A DNA stretch of 64,000 nt from Aequoribacter sp049615385 (GTDB lineage Bacteria > Pseudomonadota > Gammaproteobacteria > Pseudomonadales > Halieaceae): assembly GCF_049615385.1 (NCBI RefSeq), contig NZ_JBMZFL010000003.1; one strand, 5' to 3'. The notes beneath the pieces are model-generated. The model was not told the DNA's origin, made no database searches, and saw only the letters and a program-made list of their open reading frames with translations. Below, one piece after another: positions 24,298-33,600 of the stretch; within the stretch, counting starts at the first letter, position 1; each line of letters begins with the position of its first letter. A program made the position numbers and the translations under genes.

Positions 24298-25722
24298 AAG
24301 TAGTTCGTTTACCAGCTTTGGATTGGCCTGGCCTTTCGACGCTTTCATGATCTGACCGACAAAAAAGCCCAACAGTTTTTTCTGCTTACCTTCATCAGCC
24401 GCTCGATATTGCGCTACCTGATCGGGGTTGTTCGCAACTACCTCGTTGACCAGGGTCTCTAACGCGCCCGAATCGCTCACTTGCTTCAGGCCGCGCTGCT
24501 CGATAATGGCGTCGACGTCGCCTTCGCCTTGCCACAGGGCATCGAATACTTGCTTAGCCATTTTACTCGACAGCGTATTGTCTTTAATGCGCACAATGAG
24601 TTGGCCGAGTTGCTGTGCACTCACAGGTGCTTGCTCTAACTCGATATTGTTGGCATTAAGCTGTGCGGCGAGTTCCGACAACATCCAGTTGGCGGCCAGT
24701 TTCGCGTCACCACCCGCTGCGGCGGCGTCTTCAAAATAATTGGCCATGGCTTGGCTATCACACAGAGCTCTGGCGTCGTAATCGCCCAAACCGTACTGTT
24801 CTTTAAAGCGCTCACGCTTGGCATCGGGAAGCTCTGGTAAACTGGCTCGAATGGCTTCGATCGTCTCATCACTTAATACGACGGGCAGTAAATCGGGGTC
24901 GGGGAAGTAGCGATAGTCATTGGCGACTTCTTTTGAGCGCATCGAGCGCGTCTCATCTCGTTCGGCATCGTACAGGCGTGTTTCTTGAATAATGATACCG
25001 CCGTCTTCTAGGATATCCGATTGCCGCTCGATTTCACTATGAATGGCGCGCTCTACGAAACGAAACGAGTTGACGTTTTTGATTTCGGTGCGAGTGCCAA
25101 ATTCACTCGCACCTGGACGGCGCAACGATAAATTGATGTCACAGCGCATTGAACCCTGTGACATGTCGCCATCGGAAATGCCTAAGTAAGTGACCAGAGT
25201 ATGCAGTGCTTTGAGGTAAGCGACCGCTTCTTCTGCGCTACGAATGTCGGGTTCGCTGACGATTTCAAGTAAAGGCGTACCGGCTCGGTTCAAGTCAATG
25301 CCCGAAGCGCCGGGAATGGCATCATGTAGCGATTTGCCGGCGTCCTCTTCGAGGTGCGCGCGGGTAATACCTATTGTCTTGGTGGTGCCGTCAGATAAAG
25401 TGACTGTAAAGGCTCCCTTGCCAACGATGGGCTGTTCAAACTGACTTATTTGGTATCCTTTGGGTAAGTCAGGGTAGAAGTAGTTTTTGCGATCAAAGAC
25501 CGACCGTCGCCCAATGTCGGCGCCGATACCCAATCCGAAAAGTACGGCGTAACGCACCGCTTGCTCATTGAGCACTGGGAGCATGCCGGGCATGGCTAAA
25601 TCAACCGCGCTGGCTTGAGTGTTGGGTTCGGCCCCAAAGCGGGTCGAGCTTCCGGAAAATATTTTGGATTGGGTGGCAAGCTGCAGGTGCACCTCCAGCC
25701 CGATAACGACTTCCCAACTCAT
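24280..25722 (-). CDS. gatB: Asp-tRNA(Asn)/Glu-tRNA(Gln) amidotransferase subunit B
   Basis: tRNA-recognising kinase subunit of the GatCAB complex, which amidates misacylated Asp-tRNA(Asn) or Glu-tRNA(Gln). The 480-residue protein opens with WEVVIGLEVHLQL, has FDRKNYFYPDLPKGYQISQ, the SMRCDINLSLR region, and a C-terminal YqeY-like tail (GFFVGQIMKASKGQANPKLVNELL). Start ATG overlaps the gatA stop by four bases (ATGA). The order gatC-gatA-gatB, divergent from mreB, is conserved in Pseudomonas relatives. Confidence 0.97.
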   Translation of the reverse strand: MSWEVVIGLEVHLQLATQSKIFSGSSTRFGAEPNTQASAVDLAMPGMLPVLNEQAVRYAVLFGLGIGADIGRRSVFDRKNYFYPDLPKGYQISQFEQPIVGKGAFTVTLSDGTTKTIGITRAHLEEDAGKSLHDAIPGASGIDLNRAGTPLLEIVSEPDIRSAEEAVAYLKALHTLVTYLGISDGDMSQGSMRCDINLSLRRPGASEFGTRTEIKNVNSFRFVERAIHSEIERQSDILEDGGIIIQETRLYDAERDETRSMRSKEVANDYRYFPDPDLLPVVLSDETIEAIRASLPELPDAKRERFKEQYGLGDYDARALCDSQAMANYFEDAAAAGGDAKLAANWMLSELAAQLNANNIELEQAPVSAQQLGQLIVRIKDNTLSSKMAKQVFDALWQGEGDVDAIIEQRGLKQVSDSGALETLVNEVVANNPDQVAQYRAADEGKQKKLLGFFVGQIMKASKGQANPKLVNELLNKALK

Positions 25723-27182
25723 GACTCACCTCCTGCAATTAAACCGGGGCGACGAGTATGCCAGTCGGTGTTTTGTTGGTACTGATGCGCCGTTCGCAGT
25801 AGGGTTGACTCATCAAAATGATTACCAATTAACTGCAGTCCAACAGGACGATGATCGTAAAATCCCGCGGGCATTGATAAGCCAGGTAGGCCTGCGAGAT
25901 TAACCGCCAAGGTGTAGATGTCTTCCAAATACATGGCCACGGGATCTTGGGTTTTGCTATTTAAGCCAAATGCTGGGCCGGGGGTTGTGGGGCTAGCAAT
26001 GATATCGACTTGGGTAAAAGCCCTAGCAAAATCCTCTGCGATGAGGCGTCGCGCGCGTTGTGCTTGTCCGTAATAGGCGTCGTAGTAACCGCTGGACAGT
26101 GAGTAGGTGCCGACTAAAATACGGCGTTGAACTTCTTTACCAAAGCCTTCACTGCGACTGCGCACATAGAGGTCTTGAAGGTCCCTTGGGTTGTCGCAAC
26201 GATAGCCATAGCGAACGCCGTCGTAGCGAGAGAGGTTGGTCGACGCCTCCGCCGGCGCGAGGATGTAGTAAGCGGGAATCGCAAGGCTTGTCTGCTGCAG
26301 GTCGATGTCAATGAGCTGAGCCCCAAGCTTTTCAAGCTCACGTAAAGATTGTTGCAAGATTCCCGCCATTTTGGCGTCGAGTTGCTCATTAAAATATTGG
26401 CGTGGAATGCCGATGCGCAAACCTGCGATCGACGTGCTTAATTGTTCAGAGTACTGCGCGGTCGGGTGTTCACTTGAGGTGGAATCTTTAAGGTCAAAGC
26501 CCGCCATGGCCTCGAGTAAAATTGCGCAATCGTCGGCGCTTTTCGCCATCACGCCACCTTGATCTAGCGATGAGGCATAAGCCACCATACCTAAGCGCGA
26601 CACCCGCCCATAGGTAGGTTTTAAGCCAGTGATACCGCAAAACGCTGCGGGCTGTCGAATCGACCCCCCAGTATCAGTGCCCGTGGCTGCCACACATAAT
26701 TCAGCGGCGACCGCCGCTGCGGAGCCGCCCGACGACCCCCCGGGTACACAGTTTAGATCCCAGGGGTTTTTGGCCGCGCCAAAAAAGCTGTTCTCGTTAG
26801 ACGAGCCCATGGCAAATTCGTCGAGATTGGTTTTGCCCAAAGTCACTGCGCCTGCGGTGTCGATTCGTTCGACTACGGTCGCGTCGTAGGGCGGAACAAA
26901 ATTGGCCAGCATTCTCGATGCACAGGTGGTGGCTAAATTGCGGGTACAAAATAAATCTTTGTGGGCGATGGGAATACCGCACAGCAGGGAAGCGTCGCCC
27001 TTGCGCAAACGCTCATCGGCAGCTTGCGCCTGCGCCAGTGCGCGCTCAGATGCAACTGTAATATAGCTATTCAATTGGTCATCAAGTTGTTCAATGCGCT
27101 GCAGGTAGTCTTGGGTGAGCTCCACAGCAGAACGTTTACCTTGGCGTAACTCAGTCGCGAGGGATCGGATGCTGGCAGTCAT
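25719..27182 (-). CDS. gatA: Asp-tRNA(Asn)/Glu-tRNA(Gln) amidotransferase subunit A
   Basis: Amidase-signature subunit (487 residues) that frees ammonia from glutamine for GatB. The catalytic Lys-Ser-cisSer triad lies in GIPIAHKDLF (Lys), VPGGSSGGSAAAVAA and ATGTDTGGSIRQPAAFCG. The start ATG overlaps the gatC stop by one base (TAATG) and the stop overlaps gatB. Presence of GatCAB implies that Gln-tRNA, Asn-tRNA or both are made by transamidation in this organism; which one depends on whether GlnRS and AsnRS genes exist elsewhere. Confidence 0.98.
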   Translation of the reverse strand: MTASIRSLATELRQGKRSAVELTQDYLQRIEQLDDQLNSYITVASERALAQAQAADERLRKGDASLLCGIPIAHKDLFCTRNLATTCASRMLANFVPPYDATVVERIDTAGAVTLGKTNLDEFAMGSSNENSFFGAAKNPWDLNCVPGGSSGGSAAAVAAELCVAATGTDTGGSIRQPAAFCGITGLKPTYGRVSRLGMVAYASSLDQGGVMAKSADDCAILLEAMAGFDLKDSTSSEHPTAQYSEQLSTSIAGLRIGIPRQYFNEQLDAKMAGILQQSLRELEKLGAQLIDIDLQQTSLAIPAYYILAPAEASTNLSRYDGVRYGYRCDNPRDLQDLYVRSRSEGFGKEVQRRILVGTYSLSSGYYDAYYGQAQRARRLIAEDFARAFTQVDIIASPTTPGPAFGLNSKTQDPVAMYLEDIYTLAVNLAGLPGLSMPAGFYDHRPVGLQLIGNHFDESTLLRTAHQYQQNTDWHTRRPGLIAGGES

Positions 27183-27469
27183 TATTCAATCACCGGAGGT
27201 ACGACGTACAGGCCTTCTTCAGCAGCGGGTGCAATCGCTTGGAAGGCTTCACGTTGGTTGGTTTCTGTCACCGCATCCACTCGCAGACGTTGGATTTCGT
27301 CGCGGGGGTGGGCCATGGGAGCTACGTCTTGTAAATCTAGTGCCTGTAATTGGTCGACCAGGCCTAAAATCTGGTTGATTGCGTGGGTCACCGGCTCGGC
27401 TTGCTCGGCCTCAAGTTGCAAACGAGCGAGTGTTGCCACCTCGCTGAGTTGACTGGTTGTGACGGACAT
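27182..27469 (-). CDS. gatC: Asp-tRNA(Asn)/Glu-tRNA(Gln) amidotransferase subunit C
   Basis: Small stabilising subunit (95 residues) wrapped around the GatA-GatB interface. The sequence pattern VATLARLQL near the N-terminus and DLQDVAPMAHP near residue 60 are family hallmarks. The ATG at 27469 is preceded on the minus strand by AGAGAGAG, a usable ribosome binding site. First gene of gatCAB. Confidence 0.95.
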   Translation of the reverse strand: MSVTTSQLSEVATLARLQLEAEQAEPVTHAINQILGLVDQLQALDLQDVAPMAHPRDEIQRLRVDAVTETNQREAFQAIAPAAEEGLYVVPPVIE

Positions 27470-27497
27470 ATGGACTCTCTCTTTTCGCAGGCGGGCG

Positions 27498-27525
27498 AGT
27501 TTATCACAACGCTGTCCTTGCCCAA
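27498..27525 (-). promoter_or_regulatory. Candidate gatCAB promoter
   Basis: On the minus strand TTGGGC (27520-27525), a 16-base spacer and TAAACT (27498-27503), 29 bases ahead of gatC. The matches are three and four of six, so this is tentative. The rest of the 210-base divergent region 27470-27679 holds no gene. Confidence 0.4.
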
Positions 27526-27536
27526 AATCGCGGGCA

Positions 27537-27565
27537 TTGATAGAGTTGTGGAAAGAGAGGATAAT
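27537..27565 (+). promoter_or_regulatory. mreB operon promoter
   Basis: TTGATA (27537-27542), a 17-base spacer and GATAAT (27560-27565): five of six matches in each hexamer. It would start transcription near 27572, leaving a leader of roughly 108 bases before mreB. Confidence 0.65.
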
Positions 27566-27679
27566 TCAGCTTCCAAGCCGAAATGAGCGCAATTTGTGGT
27601 GTTTTTGAGCCGCGATACTCGATCCAAATTCGTCGCCTCGCCGGCCATTTCAACCCAACACTAGGGAAACGAAAACAAC

Positions 27680-28717
27680 ATGTTCAAACGACTGCGCGGT
27701 ATGTTCTCTAACGATCTATCGATCGACTTGGGTACTGCAAATACCCTCATATACGTAAAAGACCAGGGAATCGTGTTGAACGAGCCATCGGTAGTGGCTA
27801 TTCGTATTCACAATGGCCAGAAGTCGATCGAAGCGGTAGGTACCGAGGCCAAGCGTATGCTAGGCAGGACGCCGGGCAACATCACGGCCATACGTCCATT
27901 AAAAGATGGTGTCATCGCAGATTTTCAGGTCACCGAAAAGATGTTGCAGCACTTTATTGCGAAAGTTCATGAAACACGCTTTATTCGCCCGAGCCCCCGA
28001 GTACTTGTCTGCGTACCCTGTATGTCAACGCAAGTCGAGCGTCGTGCGATTCGTGAAAGTGCCCTGAGTGCAGGCGCTCGTGATGTTCGTCTTATTGAAG
28101 AACCGATGGCGGCCGCGCTTGGGGCGGGCTTGAATGTCGAGGAGGCCACAGGCTGTATGGTGGTCGATATCGGTGGCGGCACCACCGAAATCGCGATTAT
28201 TTCGCTCAACGGCGTGGTTTACAGCGATTCTGTGCGCGTTGGCGGCGATCGCTTTGACGAAGCGATCATTGCTCATGTTCGACGTCGCTATGGCAGCTTG
28301 ATTGGCGAGGCGACCGCAGAGCGGATTAAGCAAGAAATTGGTTGTGCCTTCCCAGGCGGCGAGATGCGTGAGATAGACGTGCGAGGCCGTAACTTGGCAG
28401 AGGGCGTGCCTCGAAGCTTTACCCTGACGAGTGACGAGATCCTAGAAGCTCTGTCGGACCCACTGCAGCTTATTATTCAAGGCGTTAAGTCGGCGCTTGA
28501 ACAGTCGCCTCCAGAACTTGCGGGCGATATCGCGGAATCGGGCGTGGTATTGACCGGGGGTGGCGCTTTGTTGCGTGATTTGGATAAGCTGATTTCCTCC
28601 GAAACTGGCCTGCCCGTGGTGATCTCGGATGATCCCTTGACGTGTGTGGCGCGCGGTGGCGGTATTGCGATGGAACGTATGGATCGGCACACCTTGGAGT
28701 TGTTGTCTAGCGAGTAA
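27680..28717 (+). CDS. mreB: Rod-shape actin homolog MreB
   Basis: Forms membrane-associated filaments that direct lateral peptidoglycan synthesis, so the cell is probably rod-shaped. The 345-residue protein begins MFKRLRGMFSNDLSIDLGTANT, with an amphipathic N-terminal membrane-binding segment, phosphate-1 loop IDLGTANTLIY, the phosphate-2 motif VVDIGGGTTEIAI, and the adenosine motif VVLTGGGALLRDL. First gene of mreB-mreC-mreD-maf-yhdP, divergent from gatCAB. Confidence 0.98.
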   Translation: MFKRLRGMFSNDLSIDLGTANTLIYVKDQGIVLNEPSVVAIRIHNGQKSIEAVGTEAKRMLGRTPGNITAIRPLKDGVIADFQVTEKMLQHFIAKVHETRFIRPSPRVLVCVPCMSTQVERRAIRESALSAGARDVRLIEEPMAAALGAGLNVEEATGCMVVDIGGGTTEIAIISLNGVVYSDSVRVGGDRFDEAIIAHVRRRYGSLIGEATAERIKQEIGCAFPGGEMREIDVRGRNLAEGVPRSFTLTSDEILEALSDPLQLIIQGVKSALEQSPPELAGDIAESGVVLTGGGALLRDLDKLISSETGLPVVISDDPLTCVARGGGIAMERMDRHTLELLSSE

Positions 28718-28756
28718 AGCTGCGTGCACTGACCACGCAGGTTAAGGGAGAGACGC

Positions 28757-29623
28757 ATCAAACCGCTATTCATCAAAAAGTCACGACTGGGATTACGCGC
28801 GGGTCTTCTAACGGCCCTGCTCCTCGTGGTTTGGGTGGCAGATCGTCAAACGGACGTACTTGATCCTGTCCGCCGCACTGGGCTTGATGCTACGGACTTC
28901 ATTTTCGACGTGGCAGCCGTTCCAGGCAATATATGGCAGGCGTTGTCAGAGGCCAGTCGTTCTGAAGATGCCCTGTATAATCGTGTTGATCAACTCGAGC
29001 GCGAAAATCTAGTGCTGCAGGCCAAGCTGCAGCAAATGGTGGCGTTGCGTGCAGAGAACTCACGCTTACGAGCCCTCATGAATGCAGGGCCGCGCGAGCG
29101 TAATGATGTCTTGGCGACAGAAATTATTGGCGTGTCACCCAACCCCAACCGACAAATCATAGCGATCGATCACGGCAGTAATGATCGGGTTTATCCGGGG
29201 CAACCACTCATTGACTCTGATGGCCTGCTGGGCCAAGTTATTGAAGTCGCCAGTGATACCGCCCAGGTTATGTTGATCAGTGACGCGAGTCATTCGGTAC
29301 CGGTTCAAATCATTCGCAATTCGGTGCGCGCGATTGCTGAGGGCACCGGTGACCTCCATCGTTTACGCATCGAGTATTTATCGACGACTACCGATATAGA
29401 AATCGGCGACCAGCTTGTCACCTCGGGTTTGGGTGGGCGTTTCCCCATGGGTTACCCAGTGGCCAAAGTCGTCGCGGTAGAGCGTACCGATGGCGATCGA
29501 TTTGCGACCGTTTGGGCAGAGCCTTTGGCTCAGCTCAGTCGAACCCGGCACGTGTTGTTGTTGTTTCCAGAAGGTACTTTGGCCTCTGACATTAATCTCG
29601 GTTCAAGAGCTCTCGCACCGTGA
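28757..29623 (+). CDS. mreC: Rod-shape-determining protein MreC, apparent AUC start
   Basis: Single-pass inner-membrane protein linking MreB to the elongation machinery. The frame has no ATG, GTG or TTG between its upstream stop (28730) and an internal GTG at 28826, yet residues before that GTG read K-P-L-F-I-K-K-S-R-L-G-L-R, the normal MreC N-terminus, followed by the transmembrane helix (about 12-26). The codon where the initiator should be is ATC (28757-28759), with AGGGAG six bases upstream. Using ATC gives 288 residues and an intact membrane anchor; the GTG at 28826 would remove 23 residues and half the helix. After a coiled coil (VDQLERENLVLQAKLQQM) comes the beta domain. A sequencing error at the start codon is the main alternative. 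Confidence 0.85.
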   Translation: MKPLFIKKSRLGLRAGLLTALLLVVWVADRQTDVLDPVRRTGLDATDFIFDVAAVPGNIWQALSEASRSEDALYNRVDQLERENLVLQAKLQQMVALRAENSRLRALMNAGPRERNDVLATEIIGVSPNPNRQIIAIDHGSNDRVYPGQPLIDSDGLLGQVIEVASDTAQVMLISDASHSVPVQIIRNSVRAIAEGTGDLHRLRIEYLSTTTDIEIGDQLVTSGLGGRFPMGYPVAKVVAVERTDGDRFATVWAEPLAQLSRTRHVLLLFPEGTLASDINLGSRALAP

Positions 29624-30102
29624 TACGTGATTCACTGGTGGTACTTTTCACCTTGGTGATTGCGATGTTACTCAGTATTTGGACGACCGAGGTGTCGGGC
29701 CTGCCCCTGCTGATTGATTGGGTGGCCTTGGTGCTGTTTTACTGGGTCGTCGCATTGCCTGCCAGGGTTGGATTGACTTATGCTTTGTTAACGGGATTTG
29801 CCGTTGACGTACTGAGTGCAAGCCCCTTGGGTCATTACGCTTTGATTATGACTTTGGTGTGTCTGTTTGGGCAGCTGATCTGCTTGCGTTTTCGTAAAAT
29901 GGACGTTTTGTCTCAGATAGCTTTGGTGTTCATGCTTGCCGGTGTCGCGCGCTTTATTGACGTCTGGCTGGCGTCGTTCGAGACTCAAGCTGTTGCAGTA
30001 ACTCCCCCTCTGTTAACGGCCTTGTGTAGCGCCTTAGTCTGGCCCGTGGTGATGCAAATTTTGCGTTATTTCAGGCGCTATCATGGCCTAACAGAATGGT
30101 GA
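29620..30102 (+). CDS. mreD: Rod-shape-determining protein MreD
   Basis: Polytopic inner-membrane protein (160 residues, about five to six helices) of the rod elongation complex. GTG start at 29620 overlaps the mreC stop by four bases (GTGA). The RVGLTYALLTGFAVDVLSASPLGHYAL region, with its conserved D-LxxxPLG pattern, is typical of MreD. The stop overlaps the maf start by seven bases. Confidence 0.93.
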   Translation: MIRDSLVVLFTLVIAMLLSIWTTEVSGLPLLIDWVALVLFYWVVALPARVGLTYALLTGFAVDVLSASPLGHYALIMTLVCLFGQLICLRFRKMDVLSQIALVFMLAGVARFIDVWLASFETQAVAVTPPLLTALCSALVWPVVMQILRYFRRYHGLTEW

Positions 30103-30677
30103 TATTAGCGTCTCAGTCGCCGCGTCGTCGTGAGCTGCTGGCGCGCATTGTGATGGACTTTCAGGTTCGTCCTGCGGACGTTGACGAATCGCCGCTCGCG
30201 CACGAATCTCCTGAGCAATACGTTCAGCGCTTAGCTCACGAAAAGGCAACAAAGGTACAGGAGTTGTACGCTGGCAGTTGCATTATCGCCGCTGATACTA
30301 CCGTTGTGCTTGATGACCTCATATTGCAAAAGCCCGAGTCAGAGCAGGAGGCTTTTGCGATGCTTTCGAGTTTGAGGGGGCGAGAACACCGGGTATTAAC
30401 CGGGTTGGCCGTCTATACTTCAACGCGCCGGGCCCTTAAGGTCGTGAGTACGCGCGTACGCTTTGCCAATGTGAGCGACGATTTGTTAAAGGCATACATC
30501 GCCACGGGTGAACCCAGTGATAAAGCCGGCGCTTATGCCTTGCAGGGTGTCGGCGATGTACTGGTGGAATCGATCGAGGGATCAGTGAGCAACGTCATCG
30601 GTCTACCCCTGCAGATCTTAAGCGAACTTTTAGTGGCCTCGGGAGTGAATTTGTCATTATCCCGGAGTGTTGATTAG
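30096..30677 (+). CDS. maf: Maf-family nucleoside triphosphate pyrophosphatase (YhdE type)
   Basis: House-cleaning enzyme hydrolysing dTTP/UTP and modified pyrimidine nucleotides to monophosphates. The 193-residue protein has the N-terminal ASQSPRRRELLARI, AADTTVVLD with the catalytic aspartate, EPSDKAGAYALQG and the SNVIGLPL end motif. Start overlaps mreD. In many gammaproteobacteria the ribonuclease gene rng (cafA) comes next; here yhdP follows after 17 bases instead. Confidence 0.95.
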   Translation: MVILASQSPRRRELLARIVMDFQVRPADVDESPLAHESPEQYVQRLAHEKATKVQELYAGSCIIAADTTVVLDDLILQKPESEQEAFAMLSSLRGREHRVLTGLAVYTSTRRALKVVSTRVRFANVSDDLLKAYIATGEPSDKAGAYALQGVGDVLVESIEGSVSNVIGLPLQILSELLVASGVNLSLSRSVD

Positions 30678-30694
30678 GGTGTAGAATTCAGCCC

Positions 30695-33600
30695 ATGTCT
30701 TCCAATACACCGCATTTTTATGATTGCTTGAGCCGTTTGCTGTGGCGGATTATCGTTTTCAGTATTGTGCTGCTAGCGGTGTATGTCAGTTTTGGCCGTT
30801 TGTTATCTAACCATGTTGATCGGTATCGCGAACCCATCGTTGATCGTATTAACCACGCTATCCCTGGCCGACTCGAAGCTGAGCGAATTGCGCTGCGATG
30901 GGAGTCGTTTGCTCCGACGCTTATATTAAATGAGGTGATTCTTTACGGTGACTCTGGCGCCATCGCTGGGACTCGTGTTGAATTTGAAGCAGCAGAACTC
31001 AGCGTCGATATTTTAGCGTCTCTGCGGCTTTGGATGCCGAGTGTGTCGAGTTTGGCGATCAAGGGACTGCAGGTGGAATACCAAGTCGATCTCAACAGCG
31101 AGGCGGCGAACAATGCGCCACGGTCCGCACAGTCCTTACAGTTTTTGACCCGGGTTCTGGAAGTGCTGATGGATAAGACTCGGCGCCTTGACATAAATGC
31201 CGCGCGTCTGGGAGTCAACCGAGAGAGTAAATACTATGAGGCTCTCTTGGACTTCGATTACTGGAGAGATGGCAGTGAGCGTCAGCTCAAGGTCACTATC
31301 GGCGACAGTACCGGAACCGATATTCAGGTGCTCGCCCAAGGGCTCGGTAACCCACTGCGACCAGAGGAATTTAACGGCAGTGGCTTTGCCTCGCTGGCGA
31401 TGACCCAGGAGCCTCTGGAAATATTGTCAGGCAGTGCGCCCATAGCAGCACAGCAAAGCGCTGGGTTTGCTCTTACGGCGTATTTGCAGGCACACGCGAA
31501 CGACTGGCGCTTGGGTGGGCATTGGTCCTTTTCTGGGCTCAATTTACGCAACCCAAGCGCTGATGCTCAGCTCTCAGGTGAGCTCAGGGTCGATACCGAT
31601 TTTAAGCATGCGGCTGCGCGTTTGTTTAATCTGAAGCTTGAGACTCAGTCTGAGCCTTTAATATTGCCGAACATGAGAGCGCACTGGCGAGACGGCGCCC
31701 TACTGTTCAACAGCGAGAGTCTGGATGTACAGCAGCTGAGTCGTCTGTTACGCGAGGTGGCTAAAGACAGCACTCTTGCTAAGACCTTGGAAGAGCTCGA
31801 GCCGCAAGGACGCGTCCTACAACCCCGAATGCTGTGGCACCGGGGGCAAAACAAGCTGCGCGCGCATCTCAAATTAGACGGAGTGAGTATTGAAGCCTCC
31901 GATAAACGAGCGGGTGGTGCCGGTATTACCGGTGACGTATGGTTACGAGATAATAAAGCGATGTTTCAACTCAAGACCCCTGTGCTCGAGTTAGCGTTGC
32001 CTACCGTTTACCCCAAGCCCTTAGAAATAGCGAATGCGACCGCTGAGCTATACGCTTCTTGGGATGCTGACGTTTTGCACCTCCGGGCGGATAATATTCA
32101 TGGCTTGGCAGCGGTGGGCGATACGCACGGTAAGCTGGCGCTGAAACTGCCGTTTCAACAGGGGGGCGTTGCACCCGAAATGGAGCTTTATCTGGGCGTA
32201 AGTGAGGGTAATGCCGCCGCTCGCAACACCGTTATTCCCACGACCATTCCAGAGAATTTGCAACGCTGGCTAGATACCGCGATTGGAGACGCGGTCGCTC
32301 GTGATCTGGGTTTTTTCTATCGCGGCTCGCTCCTGAAAGAAGAGCGAGATGCTCGCAGCATCGGTTTGATAGGCCGTCTCCAAGCCACGGAATTAAAATT
32401 CTTACCCGATTGGCCGGCGCTGCAAATCGACTCGGCTGTACTGATTATGGATGATGAGCAAACCGGCGTTTGGTTAGAGCAAGGTGGCTTGCCCGGTGTC
32501 AGGGCGAGCTCGGTAGGTGCAGAGGTGTGGCTTGATCTCGAGCGGCAACCACACTTGAGTATTGATGGCTCGATCCGGGGGCAACTGGGTGCTGCTCTAG
32601 CCGATCTGCGAGAGTCACCGCTGGCGATTTATGTCCCGCAGACGAGTGGCAGCTGGGACGTTCAAGGCGAGATAGCTGGCCGATTAACCATCGATACTCC
32701 TTTGGTCGGTGTGGTTCGTCCCGAGGTGAATCTCAGTTTGAACTTACATGATGTCGGCCTGACTCCAGCGCCCGGTCTGACGCTTCGCAACATACACGGT
32801 GATCTGGCTTACAGCACCGAAGACGGATTCTCTGCCGAAACCTTGACGGGTAGTGTTTGGGGGCAGTCTTTACAAGCGCGTATTGCCACGCAGGTGGATG
32901 AGGTCCAAACAACGCGTATTGAGTTCTCCAGCGCGCTGCACGGCCCCTCGTTGGAAGCGTTTATGAATCTTGGTATTCAAGGTCATTTGCATGGCGAGAG
33001 CACGGTTGATGGTATTTTGGTGTTGGCCCCTGAGCAAGCCGCGTTACAGTTGACGAGTGATTTAAAGGGGCTGCAGATAGATCTACCCGAGCCTTTGGCA
33101 AAGCCAGCCGCTGCAAGCTTGGCGATGCGGTTTGATCTGGATCTTCGCGACCCAGCATTGCGCGGTGCGCTGAGACTAGGGCAAGCGATGACCCTTGATG
33201 CTCAGTTTGCTACTGATCAAACTGGGTTTGCTGTCGGTCTTGGTCGATCACCGCTCCCGCTGGAGGCCGGTTTATCAAGTCTGACCGGGGCCGCACGGCA
33301 GCTTGATCTGGACGCTTGGCGGTCCGTTTTACCCGAGTCAAAGGAGGCATCGCAGGCGCATTACCTTGTCCAGGATCTGCGGATAGAGCGCTTGCACTTT
33401 ATACAGCGCGAATTCGATTCCGTGGTATTAATGGCGGAGCGACAAGCGTCGGACTGGTTTATTGGCTGGCAAACCCAGTGGTTGAGCGGAGAGTTGAGTA
33501 GCAAGACGCAAGATGATCACTGGCGCCTACACCTAATGGATGTTGATTTGCAGGCGTTCGCAGAGCGCTGGGTGGATCAGGCAGAGTCGAGCCAAGGCTG

